Position numbers and translations under genes: made by a program
Assembly (NCBI RefSeq): GCF_035989305.1
Contig: NZ_CP108514.1
Location: forward strand, 6,676,501 to 6,740,500
Direction: 5' to 3'
Length of the DNA stretch: 64,000 bases
From: Streptomyces sp. NBC_01233
GTDB lineage: Bacteria; Actinomycetota; Actinomycetes; Streptomycetales; Streptomycetaceae
Shown: positions 34,950 to 45,722 of the stretch, in pieces
How positions within the stretch are numbered: the stretch's first letter is position 1
Layout of the letters: every line of letters begins with the position of its first letter
The notes under the pieces: model-generated
The model's input: only the letters and a program-made list of their open reading frames with translations
What the model was told of the DNA's origin: nothing
The model's database searches: none

Positions 34950-36275
34950 ATGCCGACGGCCGAGGAAGACCGCGCCAGCCGACGGCTGGCCTGGTGCGTG
35001 GCGCACCTGCTGCGCCACGCACCGGACCACGTCGTCACCGACCTGATCGGCAGGCTCGACGAGCCCGCCCTCAAGTACCTGTGCCGGGACGAATGGCTGG
35101 CGGCCTCGACCGTCACGCTGCTGCTGCGCCACGGAGGCGCAGCCGACCGGACCTACATAGCCCGCAACCCCCGCGTCGTGGGCCGGCCGCTGCCCGGCCT
35201 GCCCGGGCCCGCCCGGTACGCCCGCCGCCGGACCCCGCCGGAACTCCTGCCGGTGCTCCGCGCGGAACTCGGCCGGGACCCCGGCGAGGAGCCGCTCACC
35301 ACGCCCGAGCTGATCGGCCTGCTGCGCCGGCACGGCCGGCGCGGGCCCCGGGTCCCGCTGAACGTCCTGGCGCTCCGCCACCGGCCGGACCCGGAGCTGC
35401 TGCTCGCCGAGCACCTCCGCCGACCGCTGCCCGTCGGCTCCGTCGAGGCCCTGCTGCTCGTCGAGGACCTGCCCCTGGACACCGTCCGCGGGCTGCTCGC
35501 CACCGGGGCTGCGGCGGACGAGCGCTCCTGGCACCGGCCCGCCGTCCGCGCCGTGCGGATGGGCCGGGTCACGCACGAGGAACTCGTCGCCCACGTCGCC
35601 CCCGCACGCCACACCCTGCTCCTCGGCCACCTCCCCGCCCTCCGCTCCCTGCGCTGGACCCTGCCCGAACAGGCCGGCATGCAGACGGCCGTGATGCGGG
35701 CCCTGCGCCCGCTGGGGGACGACCCGCGCCTGTGGGCGGAGCTGCTCCGGCACGCCCCCGGCCACCCGGGCACGCTGCCCGAGCTGGTGGCCGCCGTGGC
35801 CGACGGAACCCTGCCCGAGCCGGCCGGCGCGCGGGACCCGGGCCCCGAACTCACCCGGGCGGTGCGCCACCTGGCCCCGGCGGCCGTCGAGCCCTCCGGG
35901 GACGTGGAGCGCGAGCTGGCGCTGGCGAGCCTCGCCGTGCCGATGGAGAGCGTCGGGGAGGACATCCGCTGGGTGCGCGCCTGCCTCGACCGCGGCCTGC
36001 TCACCGGCATCGACGTGATCCGGCACAAGCTGCCGGCCTGCTGGGCCCTCGACCAGGACCACTGGCTCGGCGACGTGGACCATCCCGACCGGCACGACCA
36101 CCCGGAGGCCGTCCTCGCCGCCCACGCCGAGGCGGACCGGCTGTTCGCCGCGGCCCTCGGCGAGGACCCGGACGCCTGGTGGCGCGTGGCCCGCACCCTC
36201 CCGGACTTCGCCGGAACCCTCCCGCACCTGCTGCTCCGGGTCACTGAAGGGGGCTCCGTGTCGGGCCGCTCCTGA
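34950..36275 (+). CDS. Hypothetical helical protein
   Basis: 441 residues, no signal peptide, no membrane span. It is rich in Leu, Arg and Ala and appears almost wholly helical, with repeated motifs such as LLLRHGGAADRTYIARNP and LLLVEDLPLDTVRGLLATGA that suggest a solenoid (HEAT- or ankyrin-like). No catalytic motif is recognised. It follows the acyl-CoA dehydrogenase and is 20 bp before dxr, so it may be co-transcribed with dxr. Six tandem hexamers lie in its leader. Confidence 0.75.
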   Translation: MPTAEEDRASRRLAWCVAHLLRHAPDHVVTDLIGRLDEPALKYLCRDEWLAASTVTLLLRHGGAADRTYIARNPRVVGRPLPGLPGPARYARRRTPPELLPVLRAELGRDPGEEPLTTPELIGLLRRHGRRGPRVPLNVLALRHRPDPELLLAEHLRRPLPVGSVEALLLVEDLPLDTVRGLLATGAAADERSWHRPAVRAVRMGRVTHEELVAHVAPARHTLLLGHLPALRSLRWTLPEQAGMQTAVMRALRPLGDDPRLWAELLRHAPGHPGTLPELVAAVADGTLPEPAGARDPGPELTRAVRHLAPAAVEPSGDVERELALASLAVPMESVGEDIRWVRACLDRGLLTGIDVIRHKLPACWALDQDHWLGDVDHPDRHDHPEAVLAAHAEADRLFAAALGEDPDAWWRVARTLPDFAGTLPHLLLRVTEGGSVSGRS

Positions 36276-36295
36276 CTTCCGGCAACAATGGGGGC

Positions 36296-37549
36296 ATGAG
36301 CGACCGCCCAGCCCCCCTCGCCGATCCGCACCTCCTCTTCGACCCCGCGGCCGGCCTCCGGGACATCGTCATCCTCGGGTCGACCGGGTCCATCGGCACC
36401 CAGGCCATCGACCTCACCCTGCGCAACCCGGACCGGTTCCGGGTCACCGCGCTGTCCGCCGCCGGCGGACGGGTCGGACTGCTGGCCGAGCAGGCCCGGC
36501 TGCTGCGGGTCCAGAAGGTGGCCGTCGCCCGCGAGGACGTCGTACCGGCCCTGAAAGAGGCGCTGAGCGCCCAGTACGGCCCGTCCGAGCCGCTGCCCGA
36601 GATCCTGGCCGGTCCGGACGCCGCGACCGAGCTCGCCGCCTCCGAGTGCCACACCGTCCTCAACGGCATCACCGGTTCCATCGGCCTCGCGCCGACCCTC
36701 GCCGCGCTGCGCGCCGGCCGCACCCTGGCCCTGGCCAACAAGGAGTCGCTGATCGTCGGCGGCCCGCTGGTCAAGGCCCTCGCGAAGCCCGGCCAGATCA
36801 TCCCGGTGGACTCCGAGCACGCGGCGCTCTTCCAGGCGCTCGCCGCCGGCACCCGGGCCGACGTCCGCAAGCTCGTGGTCACCGCCTCCGGCGGGCCCTT
36901 CCGCGGCCGCACCCGTGCCGAGCTGGCGAACGTCACCGTCAAGGACGCCCTCGCGCACCCCACCTGGGCCATGGGCCCGGTGATCACGGTCAACAGCGCC
37001 ACCCTGGTCAACAAGGGGCTGGAGGTCATCGAGGCGCACCTGCTCTACGACATCCCCTTCGACCGCATCGAGGTCGTGGTCCATCCGCAGTCCTACGTGC
37101 ACTCGATGGTGGAGTTCACGGACGGCTCCACGCTCGCCCAGGCCACCCCGCCGGACATGCGGGGCCCCATCGCGATCGGCCTCGGCTGGCCGCAGCGGAT
37201 CCCTGACGCGGCCCCCGCCTTCGACTGGACCAAGGCCTCCACCTGGGAGTTCTTCCCCCTGGACACCGAGGCCTTCCCCGCCGTGGGCCTGGCCCGGCAC
37301 GTGGGCACCCTCGGCGGCACCGCCCCGGCCGTGTTCAACGCGGCCAACGAGGAGTGCGTGGAGGCGTTCCTGTCCGGTCGGCTGCCGTTCACAGCAATCA
37401 TGGATACCGTCTCTGCCGTGGTCGATGAGCACGGGACACCGGAGTCGGGAACTTCCCTGACCGTCCAGGACGTCCTTGAAGCGGAGGCCTGGGCGAGGGC
37501 CCGGGCGCGGGAGATGGCGGCTCGGGCCGCCGTGGAGGCGCGCGCATGA
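36296..37549 (+). CDS. dxr: 1-deoxy-D-xylulose-5-phosphate reductoisomerase
   Basis: 417 residues; NADPH-dependent rearrangement of DXP to MEP, the first committed step of the non-mevalonate isoprenoid pathway. Motifs: NADPH-binding [26 protein letters not shown], the metal-binding [10 protein letters not shown], substrate loop TASGGPFRG, and [16 protein letters not shown]. It ends with an ATGA overlap into the site-2 protease gene; ispG follows 1.5 kb downstream, so two enzymes of the pathway cluster here. Confidence 0.97.
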   Translation: MSDRPAPLADPHLLFDPAAGLRDIVILGSTGSIGTQAIDLTLRNPDRFRVTALSAAGGRVGLLAEQARLLRVQKVAVAREDVVPALKEALSAQYGPSEPLPEILAGPDAATELAASECHTVLNGITGSIGLAPTLAALRAGRTLALANKESLIVGGPLVKALAKPGQIIPVDSEHAALFQALAAGTRADVRKLVVTASGGPFRGRTRAELANVTVKDALAHPTWAMGPVITVNSATLVNKGLEVIEAHLLYDIPFDRIEVVVHPQSYVHSMVEFTDGSTLAQATPPDMRGPIAIGLGWPQRIPDAAPAFDWTKASTWEFFPLDTEAFPAVGLARHVGTLGGTAPAVFNAANEECVEAFLSGRLPFTAIMDTVSAVVDEHGTPESGTSLTVQDVLEAEAWARARAREMAARAAVEARA

Positions 37550-38847
37550 CGCTACTGATGACGGTGCTCGGGGTCGTGGTCTTCGCGGTCGGCCTGCTGG
37601 TCTCCATCGCCTGGCACGAGCTGGGGCACCTGTCCACGGCCAAGCTCTTCGGCATTCGCGTGCCGCAGTACATGGTGGGCTTCGGCCCGACCATCTGGTC
37701 GCGGAGGAAGGGCGAGACCGAGTACGGGATCAAGGCCATCCCCATGGGCGGCTACATCCGCATGATCGGGATGTTCCCGCCCGGTGAGGACGGCAAGGTC
37801 ACCGCCCGCTCCACCTCGCCGTTCCGGTCGATGATCGAGGACGCGCGCTCCGCCGCGTACGAGGAGCTCCAGCCCGGGGACGAGAGCCGGCTCTTCTACA
37901 CGCGCAAGCCGTGGAAGCGCGTGATCGTGATGTTCGCCGGCCCCTTCATGAACCTGGTCCTGGCCGTGGCGATCTTCCTCACCACGCTGATGGCCTTCGG
38001 GCTGAACACCCAGACCACCTCGGTCGCCACCGTCTCCGACTGCGTCATCCAGCAGAGCGAGAAGCGCGACAAGTGCGCCCCGGGGGACCCGGCCGCCCCC
38101 GCCAAGGCGGCGGGCCTGAAGGCGGGCGACAAGATCGTCGCCTTCAACGGCCGCCCGGTCCGCGACTGGTCCGCCCTGCAGAAGGACATCCGCGCCACCG
38201 TCGGCCCCGCCACGATCACGGTGGAGCGGGCCGGGGAGCGCGCCGACCTCACGGCGAACCTGATCGAGAACAAGGTCGCCAAGACCGACGGCAACGGCCG
38301 GTACGTCAAGGACCAGTACGTCACCGCGGGCTTCCTCGGCTTCGCCCCCGCCTCCGGCTACGTCCCGCAGTCCTTCGGCCAGTCCGTCGACCGCATGGGC
38401 GAGATGATGGAGGCCGGCGTGCAGTCGCTGGTCCAGCTGCCGTCCAAGGTCCCGGACCTGTGGAACGCGGCCTTCAACGGGGCCGAGCGCAAGCAGGACA
38501 GCCCGATGGGCGTCGTGGGCGCTGCGCGGGTCAGCGGTGAGATCTTCACCCTCGACATCCCCGCCCAGCACCAGCTGGTGTTCTTCCTCAACCTGCTGGC
38601 CGGCTTCAACCTCTCGCTGTTCCTCTTCAACATGCTGCCGCTGCTCCCGCTCGACGGCGGACACATCGCCGGCGCCCTGTGGGAGTCGGTCCGGCGGGGC
38701 GTGGCGCGGGTCTTCCGGCGTCCCGACCCCGGCCCCTTCGACGTGGCGAAGCTGATGCCCGTCGCGTACGTGGTCGCGGGTCTGTTCATCTGCTTCACCC
38801 TGCTGGTGATGGTCGCGGACGTGGTGAACCCCATCAAGATCACCTAG
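37546..38847 (+). CDS. Site-2 intramembrane metalloprotease (RseP/RIP family)
   Basis: 433 residues. The zinc motif HELGH is at residues 24-28 in the first membrane helix, a PDZ domain lies in the middle (about residues 150-260), and the third zinc ligand is in [12 protein letters not shown] near the C-terminus. Family members cut anti-sigma factors or signal-peptide remnants within the membrane. It overlaps dxr by 4 bp, the conserved actinobacterial dxr-rip-ispG order. The loop between the first helices is long and charged. Confidence 0.94.
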   Translation: MTLLMTVLGVVVFAVGLLVSIAWHELGHLSTAKLFGIRVPQYMVGFGPTIWSRRKGETEYGIKAIPMGGYIRMIGMFPPGEDGKVTARSTSPFRSMIEDARSAAYEELQPGDESRLFYTRKPWKRVIVMFAGPFMNLVLAVAIFLTTLMAFGLNTQTTSVATVSDCVIQQSEKRDKCAPGDPAAPAKAAGLKAGDKIVAFNGRPVRDWSALQKDIRATVGPATITVERAGERADLTANLIENKVAKTDGNGRYVKDQYVTAGFLGFAPASGYVPQSFGQSVDRMGEMMEAGVQSLVQLPSKVPDLWNAAFNGAERKQDSPMGVVGAARVSGEIFTLDIPAQHQLVFFLNLLAGFNLSLFLFNMLPLLPLDGGHIAGALWESVRRGVARVFRRPDPGPFDVAKLMPVAYVVAGLFICFTLLVMVADVVNPIKIT

Positions 38848-38875
38848 CCCCCGCGGAGCCTTACCCCTGATCAAC

Positions 38876-38906
38876 GGGAGCCGGGCACAGATCGTGCCCG
38901 GCTCCC
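38876..38906 (+). terminator. Hairpin terminator between the site-2 protease and ispG
   Basis: GGGAGCCGGGCAC (38876-38888) and GTGCCCGGCTCCC (38894-38906) form a perfect 13-bp stem with loop AGATC. There is no long U tract. It suggests ispG has its own promoter. Confidence 0.8.
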
Positions 38907-39023
38907 TGCGTTCGGGTGGCGCACCCCCTCGGATGCACGGGGCGCGCCGTGGTTGGCGTAATCTCGAAGGCTGGAGCCCGCCGAATTCGGGACCTTGATC
39001 CACACCTTGGGGTTGCACAGCAG

Positions 39024-40181
<1,158 letters not shown>

Positions 40182-40197
40182 GCACCCCCGAGGTGCC

Positions 40198-40243
40198 GCC
40201 CCGGCCCCGTTCCCGCAGTTCGCGGGCGGGGCCGGGGCTTTTT
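40198..40243 (+). terminator. Rho-independent terminator of ispG
   Basis: GCCCCGGCCCCG (40198-40209) pairs with CGGGGCCGGGGC (40227-40238), with an inner CCCGC/GCGGG stem, followed by five T residues (40239-40243). Confidence 0.95.
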
Positions 40244-40323
40244 CGTGACCTGCGACGCGGCATCGCCAGGCATCGCCGGGTACAGTGCGGAGATCAGCAG
40301 ACTTGCATGGTGAGGCCCCAGCG

Positions 40324-41166
40324 TTGACGCAGACCACCACCCGGGTCCTTGAGCCCAGTGATCTCGACGCCGCGCTCGACATCCTCGGACGCGAGCCGGT
40401 CGAGAACGCCTTCGTCACTTCCCGGGTCCAGGTCGCCGGACTCGACCCCTGGCGCCTGGGCGGCGAGATGTGGGGCTGGTACGCCGACGGCGAGCTCCGG
40501 TCGCTCTGCTACGCGGGCGCCAACCTCGTCCCCGTCTGCGCCGAGCCCGACGCCGTGCGCGCCTTCGCCGACCGCGCCCGCCGCACCGGCCGCCGCTGCT
40601 CCTCCATCGTCGGCCCCGCCGAGGCCACCCGGCTGCTGTGGCAGCTCCTGGAGCCCAGCTGGGGGCCGGCCCGCGAGGTCCGCTCCCACCAGCCGCTCAT
40701 GGTCATCGAGCGCCCGTCCACCACGGTCGAGGCGGACCCGCAGGTCCGCCGGATCCGCAAGGACGAGATGGACCTGATCATGCCCGCCTGCGTGGCCATG
40801 TTCACCGAGGAGGTCGGCATCTCGCCGATGGCCGGGGACGGCGGGCTGCTCTACCAGGCCCGCGTCGCCGAGCTCGTCGCCGGCGGCCGCTCCTTCGCGC
40901 ACGTCGAGGACGGCAAGGTCGTCTTCAAGGCGGAGATCGGCGCCGCCACCGCGCGCGCCTGCCAGATCCAGGGCGTGTGGGTGGCCCCCGAGTTCCGCGG
41001 CCGCGGGCATTCGGAGACCGGAATGGCCGCGGTCGTCGCCTACGCGCTGCGCGACGTCGCCCCCGTCGTCAGCCTCTACGTGAACGACTTCAACACCGCC
41101 GCACGGGCGGCCTACCGGCGGGTGGGCTTCCGCGAGGTCGGCGCGTTCATGAGCGTGCTGTTCTGA
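40324..41166 (+). CDS. GNAT-family N-acetyltransferase (two-domain)
   Basis: About 280 residues. The C-terminal half carries the GNAT acetyl-CoA motif (QIQGVWVAPEFRGRGHSETGMAAVV) and a motif B-like YVNDFNTAARAAYRRVGF. The N-terminal half is a divergent DUF4081-like domain. The TTG at 40324 has GTGAGG 8 nt upstream; a longer start at 40285 is less likely. The acceptor is unknown. The gene follows ispG, an arrangement I recall from other streptomycetes. Confidence 0.85.
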   Translation: MTQTTTRVLEPSDLDAALDILGREPVENAFVTSRVQVAGLDPWRLGGEMWGWYADGELRSLCYAGANLVPVCAEPDAVRAFADRARRTGRRCSSIVGPAEATRLLWQLLEPSWGPAREVRSHQPLMVIERPSTTVEADPQVRRIRKDEMDLIMPACVAMFTEEVGISPMAGDGGLLYQARVAELVAGGRSFAHVEDGKVVFKAEIGAATARACQIQGVWVAPEFRGRGHSETGMAAVVAYALRDVAPVVSLYVNDFNTAARAAYRRVGFREVGAFMSVLF

Positions 41167-41279
41167 AAGCGTGCCGTTCCGAAGGCGGCAGCGGGCCCGG
41201 CCGTCCTGATCGAAAAGGTGGGGGGCGGACCCCGCCGGTGGCATTCCGGCACGCCCCTACCGCGAAGTAAGGTCGCCGC

Positions 41280-41822
41280 ATGCTGCCTTCCGGACTCCGC
41301 ATCGGCCCCCTCGACCTCGCCGCCCGCGTGGACGAGGCCCTGCGCGTGCAGGCCGTCGCCTTCGGCCTCAGCGAGGAGGAGGTCGGCATCCGGCGCTACA
41401 TCGTCCAGCGCCACATGACCTGCCGCGGCGCCCGCGCCCTCGGGGCGTTCGCCGAGGACGGGGCCCTCACCGGGTTCGTGTACGGGATGCCGAACGACCG
41501 CACCCACTGGTGGTCCACGATCGTCGAGCCCTATCTGCGGGCCGGCGGGCACGAGGGCTGGCTCGACGACTCCTTCGTGATCACCGAACTGCACGTCCAC
41601 CCCGGCTTCCAGGGCCACGGAGTGGGCCGCGAGCTGATCACCCGGATCACCGACGCCGCCGCCGAGCCCCGCTCGATCCTCTCCGCCGTCGACACCGAGA
41701 GCCCCGCCCGCGGGCTCTACCGGGCCCTCGGCTACATCGACCTCGCCCGCCAGGTCCACTTCCCGAGCGCGAGCCTCCCGTACGCCGTCATGGGCGCCAC
41801 ACTGCCGCTGAGCAGGCACTGA
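41280..41822 (+). CDS. GNAT-family N-acetyltransferase
   Basis: 180 residues, single GNAT domain. Acetyl-CoA-binding motif A is ITELHVHPGFQGHGVGRELITRI; the C-terminal ARGLYRALGYIDLARQVHF is the motif B region. The acceptor substrate is unknown. It ends 5 bp before a perfect 28-bp palindrome and 42 bp before proS. Confidence 0.88.
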   Translation: MLPSGLRIGPLDLAARVDEALRVQAVAFGLSEEEVGIRRYIVQRHMTCRGARALGAFAEDGALTGFVYGMPNDRTHWWSTIVEPYLRAGGHEGWLDDSFVITELHVHPGFQGHGVGRELITRITDAAAEPRSILSAVDTESPARGLYRALGYIDLARQVHFPSASLPYAVMGATLPLSRH

Positions 41823-41827
41823 ATTGA

Positions 41828-41855
41828 TTACCGGGGCCCGCGCGGGCCCCGGTAA
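41828..41855 (+). terminator. Perfect 28-bp palindrome upstream of proS
   Basis: TTACCGGGGCCCGC followed directly by its exact reverse complement, GCGGGCCCCGGTAA. As RNA it would form a GC-rich hairpin with a minimal loop. It begins 5 bp after the acetyltransferase stop and ends 9 bp before the proS ATG, so it could end the upstream transcript, gate proS translation or be an operator. It occupies the position where the proS ribosome binding site should be. Confidence 0.6.
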
Positions 41856-41864
41856 CCTCCCGGC

Positions 41865-43562
41865 ATGTCTACGCAACACGTGCAGCGCATGTCCCGCCTC
41901 ATGGCCAAGACCCTCCGCGAGGACCCGGCCGACGCCGAAACCCTCAGCCACCGGCTCCTGGTCCGCGCCGGCTACGTCCGGCGCAGTTCGGCCGGGGTGT
42001 GGACGTGGCTGCCGCTCGGCAAGCGGGTCCTCGACAACGTCTCGCGCATCGTCCGCGAGGAGATGGACGCCATCGGCGCCCAGGAGGTGCTCCTCCCGGC
42101 CCTGCTGCCCAAGGAGCCGTACGAGGTCAGCGGCCGCTGGTCGGAGTACGGCGACCTGCTCTTCCGGCTCAAGGACCGCAAGGGCGCGGACTACCTGCTC
42201 GGCCCGACGCACGAGGAGATCTTCACCCTGCTCGTGAAGGACCAGTGCACCTCGTACAAGGACCTGCCGGTCATGCTGTACCAGATCCAGACCAAGTACC
42301 GAGACGAGGCGCGGCCCCGGTCCGGCGTGCTGCGCGGGCGCGAGTTCCAGATGAAGGACTCGTACTCGTTCGACGTGTCCGACGAGGGACTGGAGGAGTC
42401 CTACCGGCTCCACCGCGAGGCGTACGTCCGCATCTTCGAGCGGCTCGGCCTCGACCACCGGATCGTCTCGGCGGTGTCGGGTGCGATGGGCGGCTCGGCG
42501 TCGGAGGAGTTCCTGGCTCCGGCCGGGGCCGGCGAGGACACCTTCGTGGACTGCCCCTCCTGCGACTACGCGGCGAACACGGAGGCCGTGACCTTCGCCC
42601 TGACCCCCGTGTCCGCCGAGCACCCGGCGCTGGAGGAGGTGGACACGCCGGACACCCCGACCATCGAGACCCTCGCGGCGCACCTGGGCGTCCCCGCCTC
42701 CGCGACGCTGAAGAACCTGCTGGTGAAGGTGGACGGCGAGATCGTCGCCGTGGGCGTGCCGGGGGACCGCGAGGTGGACCTCGGCAAGCTGGGAGAGCAC
42801 CTGGCCCCGGCGGTGGTCGAACTGGTCACGGCCGAGGACTTCACGGACCGGCCCGACCTCGTACGCGGCTACGTGGGCCCGCAGGGCCTCGACAAGGTCC
42901 GCTACCTGGCCGACCCGCGGGTCGCGCCCGGCACGGCCTGGGTGACCGGGGCCAACCGGGCGGACACGCACGCCCGGAACGTGGTCTGCGGCCGCGACTT
43001 CGAAGTGGACCAGTACCTCGACGTGGTGGTCGTGGAACCCGGCGACCCCTGCCCGAACTGCGGCGCCGGACTGCGACTGGACCGGGCCATCGAGATCGGC
43101 CACATCTTCCAGCTGGGCCGCAAGTACGCGGACGCCTTCGGCCTCGACGTCCTCGGCAAGGAGGGCAAGCCGGTCCGCGTCACCATGGGCTCCTACGGCA
43201 TCGGTGTCTCGCGGGCGGTGGCGGCGCTGGCCGAGCAGACGGCGGACGAGCGGGGGCTGTGCTGGCCGGCGGCGGTGGCCCCGGCCGATGTCCACGTGGT
43301 GGCGGCGGGCAAGGCCGTGCCGCTGGCCCTGGCGGAGGAGGCGGCGACGGCCCTGGCGGGCTCCGGCCTCCGGGTCCTGCTGGACGACCGGCCCGGGCTG
43401 TCCCCGGGGGTGAAGCTGACGGACGCGGAGCTGATCGGCGTGCCGTGGATCCTCGTGGCGGGCCGGCGCTCCGCGGAGTCGGTGGTCGAACTCCAGGACC
43501 GCGCCTCCGGCACCCGCGAGGAACTCCCCCTGACCGAAGCCCTCGCCCGCCTGACGCCCTGA
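41865..43562 (+). CDS. proS: Prolyl-tRNA synthetase
   Basis: 565 residues, bacterial-type ProRS. Class II motifs: motif 1 around [20 protein letters not shown], motif 2 in [23 protein letters not shown], and motif 3 region [17 protein letters not shown]. The YbaK-type editing domain is inserted at about residues 230-390 ([15 protein letters not shown]). It charges tRNA-Pro. The anticodon-binding domain is at the C-terminus ([12 protein letters not shown]). No ribosome binding site is obvious because a palindrome fills the leader. Confidence 0.97.
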   Translation: MSTQHVQRMSRLMAKTLREDPADAETLSHRLLVRAGYVRRSSAGVWTWLPLGKRVLDNVSRIVREEMDAIGAQEVLLPALLPKEPYEVSGRWSEYGDLLFRLKDRKGADYLLGPTHEEIFTLLVKDQCTSYKDLPVMLYQIQTKYRDEARPRSGVLRGREFQMKDSYSFDVSDEGLEESYRLHREAYVRIFERLGLDHRIVSAVSGAMGGSASEEFLAPAGAGEDTFVDCPSCDYAANTEAVTFALTPVSAEHPALEEVDTPDTPTIETLAAHLGVPASATLKNLLVKVDGEIVAVGVPGDREVDLGKLGEHLAPAVVELVTAEDFTDRPDLVRGYVGPQGLDKVRYLADPRVAPGTAWVTGANRADTHARNVVCGRDFEVDQYLDVVVVEPGDPCPNCGAGLRLDRAIEIGHIFQLGRKYADAFGLDVLGKEGKPVRVTMGSYGIGVSRAVAALAEQTADERGLCWPAAVAPADVHVVAAGKAVPLALAEEAATALAGSGLRVLLDDRPGLSPGVKLTDAELIGVPWILVAGRRSAESVVELQDRASGTREELPLTEALARLTP

Positions 43563-43597
43563 CCGGCCGAACTCCCGGGGCTCGGCCCCGCACCCCG

Positions 43598-43785
43598 CTC
43601 CTCAAGCGCCGGCGAGGCTGAAAGACCGGGGCTGCTCCCCGCACCCCGCGTCTCAAGCGCTGGAGGGGCTGGATTTTGGCCGAGGCCGGGCAATTTCAGC
43701 CCGTCCGGCGTTTGAGGACCGGGTCCGGGCAGCGCCCGGGGACACCTCCCAGCGATAGCCGGGGGAGAAACGGAGAAAGGGCGGG
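43598..43785 (+). repeat. Streptomyces intergenic repeat cluster between proS and the band-7 gene
   Basis: CTCAAGCGCC-GGCGAGGCTG (near 43601) and TCTCAAGCGC-TGGAGGGGCTG (near 43651) match the elements at 31 kb. The second pairs with an inverted relative, CAGCCCGTCCGGCGTTTGAG (about 43698-43717), to form a long stem. A GGACACCTCCCAGC...GCCGGGGGAG element follows (about 43739-43768). The cluster separates convergent genes and may terminate both. Confidence 0.7.
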
Positions 43786-43810
43786 GTGGGGAGAAGGCTC
43801 CGCGCAGCGG

Positions 43811-44761
43811 CTAGCCGCGCGGCCCGTCCGGCTCGTGCTCCGGCGGTAGCGCGTCCAGGAGCTGGCCGTCCGCCGGGCCGCCGAGGGCGTCCGGAGCCGG
43901 GGCTTCGTCGAGCGCATCGGCGACCTCGGCCGGCCCGGGGCCTTCGGAAGCCGGGCCGGCCGGGGCCGGTTCATGGGGCGCGGCCGCCGCCGCCGCAGGC
44001 GAAGGGGCCGCGCGTTCCAGGAAGCGCAGCAGCTCCACCGGAAACGGCAGGACCAGCGTCGAGTTCTTCTCGGCGGCGACGGCCACGACCGTCTGCAGCA
44101 GCCGCAGTTGCAGCGCGGCCGGCTGCTCCGACATCACCTCCGCCGCCTGGGCGAGCTTGTGCGAGGCCTGGAGTTCCGCGTCGGCGTTGATCACGCGGGC
44201 CCGCCGCTCACGGTCCGCCTCCGCCTGCCGGGCCATCGACCGCTTCATCGTCTCCGGCAGGGAGACGTCCTTGATCTCGACCCGGTCGATCTGCACGCCC
44301 CAACCCACCGCCGGGCTGTCGATCATCAGCTCCAGGCCCTGGTTCAACATCTCCCGGTTGGACAGCAGATCGTCCAGGTCCGACTTTCCGATGATCGACC
44401 TGAGCGAGGTCTGCGCCATCTGCGAGACCGCGAACCGGTAGTCCTCCACCGCCACGATCGCGTTCGCCGGGTCGACGACCTTGAAGTACACGACCGCGTC
44501 CACCCGCACGGTGACGTTGTCCCGGGTGATGCCCTCCTGCGCGGGCACCGGCAGCGTCACGATCTGCATGTTCACCTTGTGGAGCCGGTCGATCACCGGA
44601 ACGACCATCGCGAAGCCGGGCGGCCGTATCTCCTCGCGCAGCCTGCCGAAGCGGAACACCAGGCCCCGCTCGTACTGCTTCACCACCCGGGCCGCGGCGC
44701 CCACGTAGACCATGACGCCCACACCCGCGGCGATCGCCGCTGTCAGCAGTTCTTCGACCAT
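43811..44761 (-). CDS. SPFH/band-7 (slipin-like) membrane protein
   Basis: 316 residues. One N-terminal membrane helix is followed by the stomatin/slipin core: EYERGLVFRFGR-type sequence (QYERGLVFRFGRL), PGFAMVVPVIDRLHKVNMQ, and IVAVEDYRFAVSQMAQTSLRSIIG. A charged helical region (RQAEADRERRARVINADAE) supports oligomerisation. The last 80 residues are Pro/Ala-rich and acidic. Such proteins scaffold membrane microdomains. It is the last gene of a minus-strand group that starts at 46732. Confidence 0.9.
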   Translation of the reverse strand: MVEELLTAAIAAGVGVMVYVGAAARVVKQYERGLVFRFGRLREEIRPPGFAMVVPVIDRLHKVNMQIVTLPVPAQEGITRDNVTVRVDAVVYFKVVDPANAIVAVEDYRFAVSQMAQTSLRSIIGKSDLDDLLSNREMLNQGLELMIDSPAVGWGVQIDRVEIKDVSLPETMKRSMARQAEADRERRARVINADAELQASHKLAQAAEVMSEQPAALQLRLLQTVVAVAAEKNSTLVLPFPVELLRFLERAAPSPAAAAAAPHEPAPAGPASEGPGPAEVADALDEAPAPDALGGPADGQLLDALPPEHEPDGPRG

Positions 44762-44803
44762 GACGGCCCCCTGCCGGACGCATCTTCCTACCTACGGTAT
44801 GCC

Positions 44804-45706
44804 CTACAGCCAGGCCGCGAACTCCAGCAGCAGCTCCGCGTCCCGGAGCCGTCCGGCGGCCAGGGCCCGGTTCCCGGACTCCACCGCCCGGAACAGGGTC
44901 CAGCCCCGCAGCCGGTCCCGGTCCACCTCCAGGGCGTCGGCCAGCTTGTTCACCCGGCGCCGCGCGCCCGCCGCCCCCGCCGAGGAGGCCACCTGGTCCT
45001 CCAGCCGGTCCCGGACCAGCCGCGCCAGGTCGTAGGCCCGCTCGCCGACCAGCGGGTCGGGTCCCACCGTCAGCCACGGCGCCCGCTCGCCCGCGAGGAC
45101 CTTGCCCTGCCGGAAGTTGCCGTGCAGCAGCAGCTCCTCCGGCGGGGCCGCGAGCAGTTCCTCGCGCATCGCCAGGGCCGTGTCGGCCAGGGCCCGGACC
45201 TCCGCGGGGGCCGCCCGCAGCGCCGCCGACTGCTGCCCGGTGCGCTCCGCCACCGTCTCCCAGACGTGCCCGGCCGGCGGGGCCACCCACAGCCTGCGCA
45301 GGGTGCCGCTGGCCTCCAGCAGCGCCTTCGCCTCCGGCAGCGACCGCAGCGACACCTCCGGGTGCAGCCGCTCCAGCAGCAGCGCCCCGTCGTCCTCGTG
45401 ATGCCGGGTGTCGAGGATCCGTACGGCTCCGAAACCGCCCCAGTGCGCCAGCGCGGCCAGTTCCCGGTCGGGCCGGGCGTGCGGGGGCGCCAGCTTCAGC
45501 GCGGCCGGGGTCCCGTCCGCGTACGTGACGAGGACCACCAGGCTGCTGCGCCCGCCCGGGGCCTGCACGCGCTGCGCGCGTACCCCGCGCCGGGACAGCG
45601 CGGCCTCGGTGAGTCGGGGCAACTGCTCCAGCCAGTCCTCGTCCTGCGCCGTTTCCGGCATCTCGCCGAGCGCCCGTACAAGCCGCTGCGGCGGTTCGAA
45701 AGCCAT
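44804..45706 (-). CDS. Aminoglycoside-phosphotransferase-fold protein, probable pseudokinase
   Basis: 300 residues, APH/streptomycin-6-kinase-like fold. The ATP-binding Lys (AALKLA, Lys71) is kept, but the catalytic loop, normally HGDxxxxN, reads HGNFRQGK (195-202): the catalytic Asp is Asn and the metal-binding Asn is Lys. The next motif, normally (I/V)DPxP, reads VGPDPLVGERAYDLA, so its Asp is also displaced. Active phosphotransfer therefore looks unlikely. The fold is otherwise complete and the frame intact, suggesting a retained non-catalytic role. It lies 17 bp after the ferritin-like gene. Confidence 0.8.
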   Translation of the reverse strand: MAFEPPQRLVRALGEMPETAQDEDWLEQLPRLTEAALSRRGVRAQRVQAPGGRSSLVVLVTYADGTPAALKLAPPHARPDRELAALAHWGGFGAVRILDTRHHEDDGALLLERLHPEVSLRSLPEAKALLEASGTLRRLWVAPPAGHVWETVAERTGQQSAALRAAPAEVRALADTALAMREELLAAPPEELLLHGNFRQGKVLAGERAPWLTVGPDPLVGERAYDLARLVRDRLEDQVASSAGAAGARRRVNKLADALEVDRDRLRGWTLFRAVESGNRALAAGRLRDAELLLEFAAWL

Positions 45707-45722
45707 GCGTGCGTGGTCCCTT

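Noticed and set aside
32781..36227. 1148-codon minus-strand open frame
   Set aside because: Runs antisense through the acyl-CoA dehydrogenase and a helical hypothetical protein, and across their intergenic region; no domain or start signal.
38916..39023. 36-codon N-terminal extension of IspG
   Set aside because: It reads through the intergenic promoter region and does not match the family length; ATG 39024 starts just before the conserved core.
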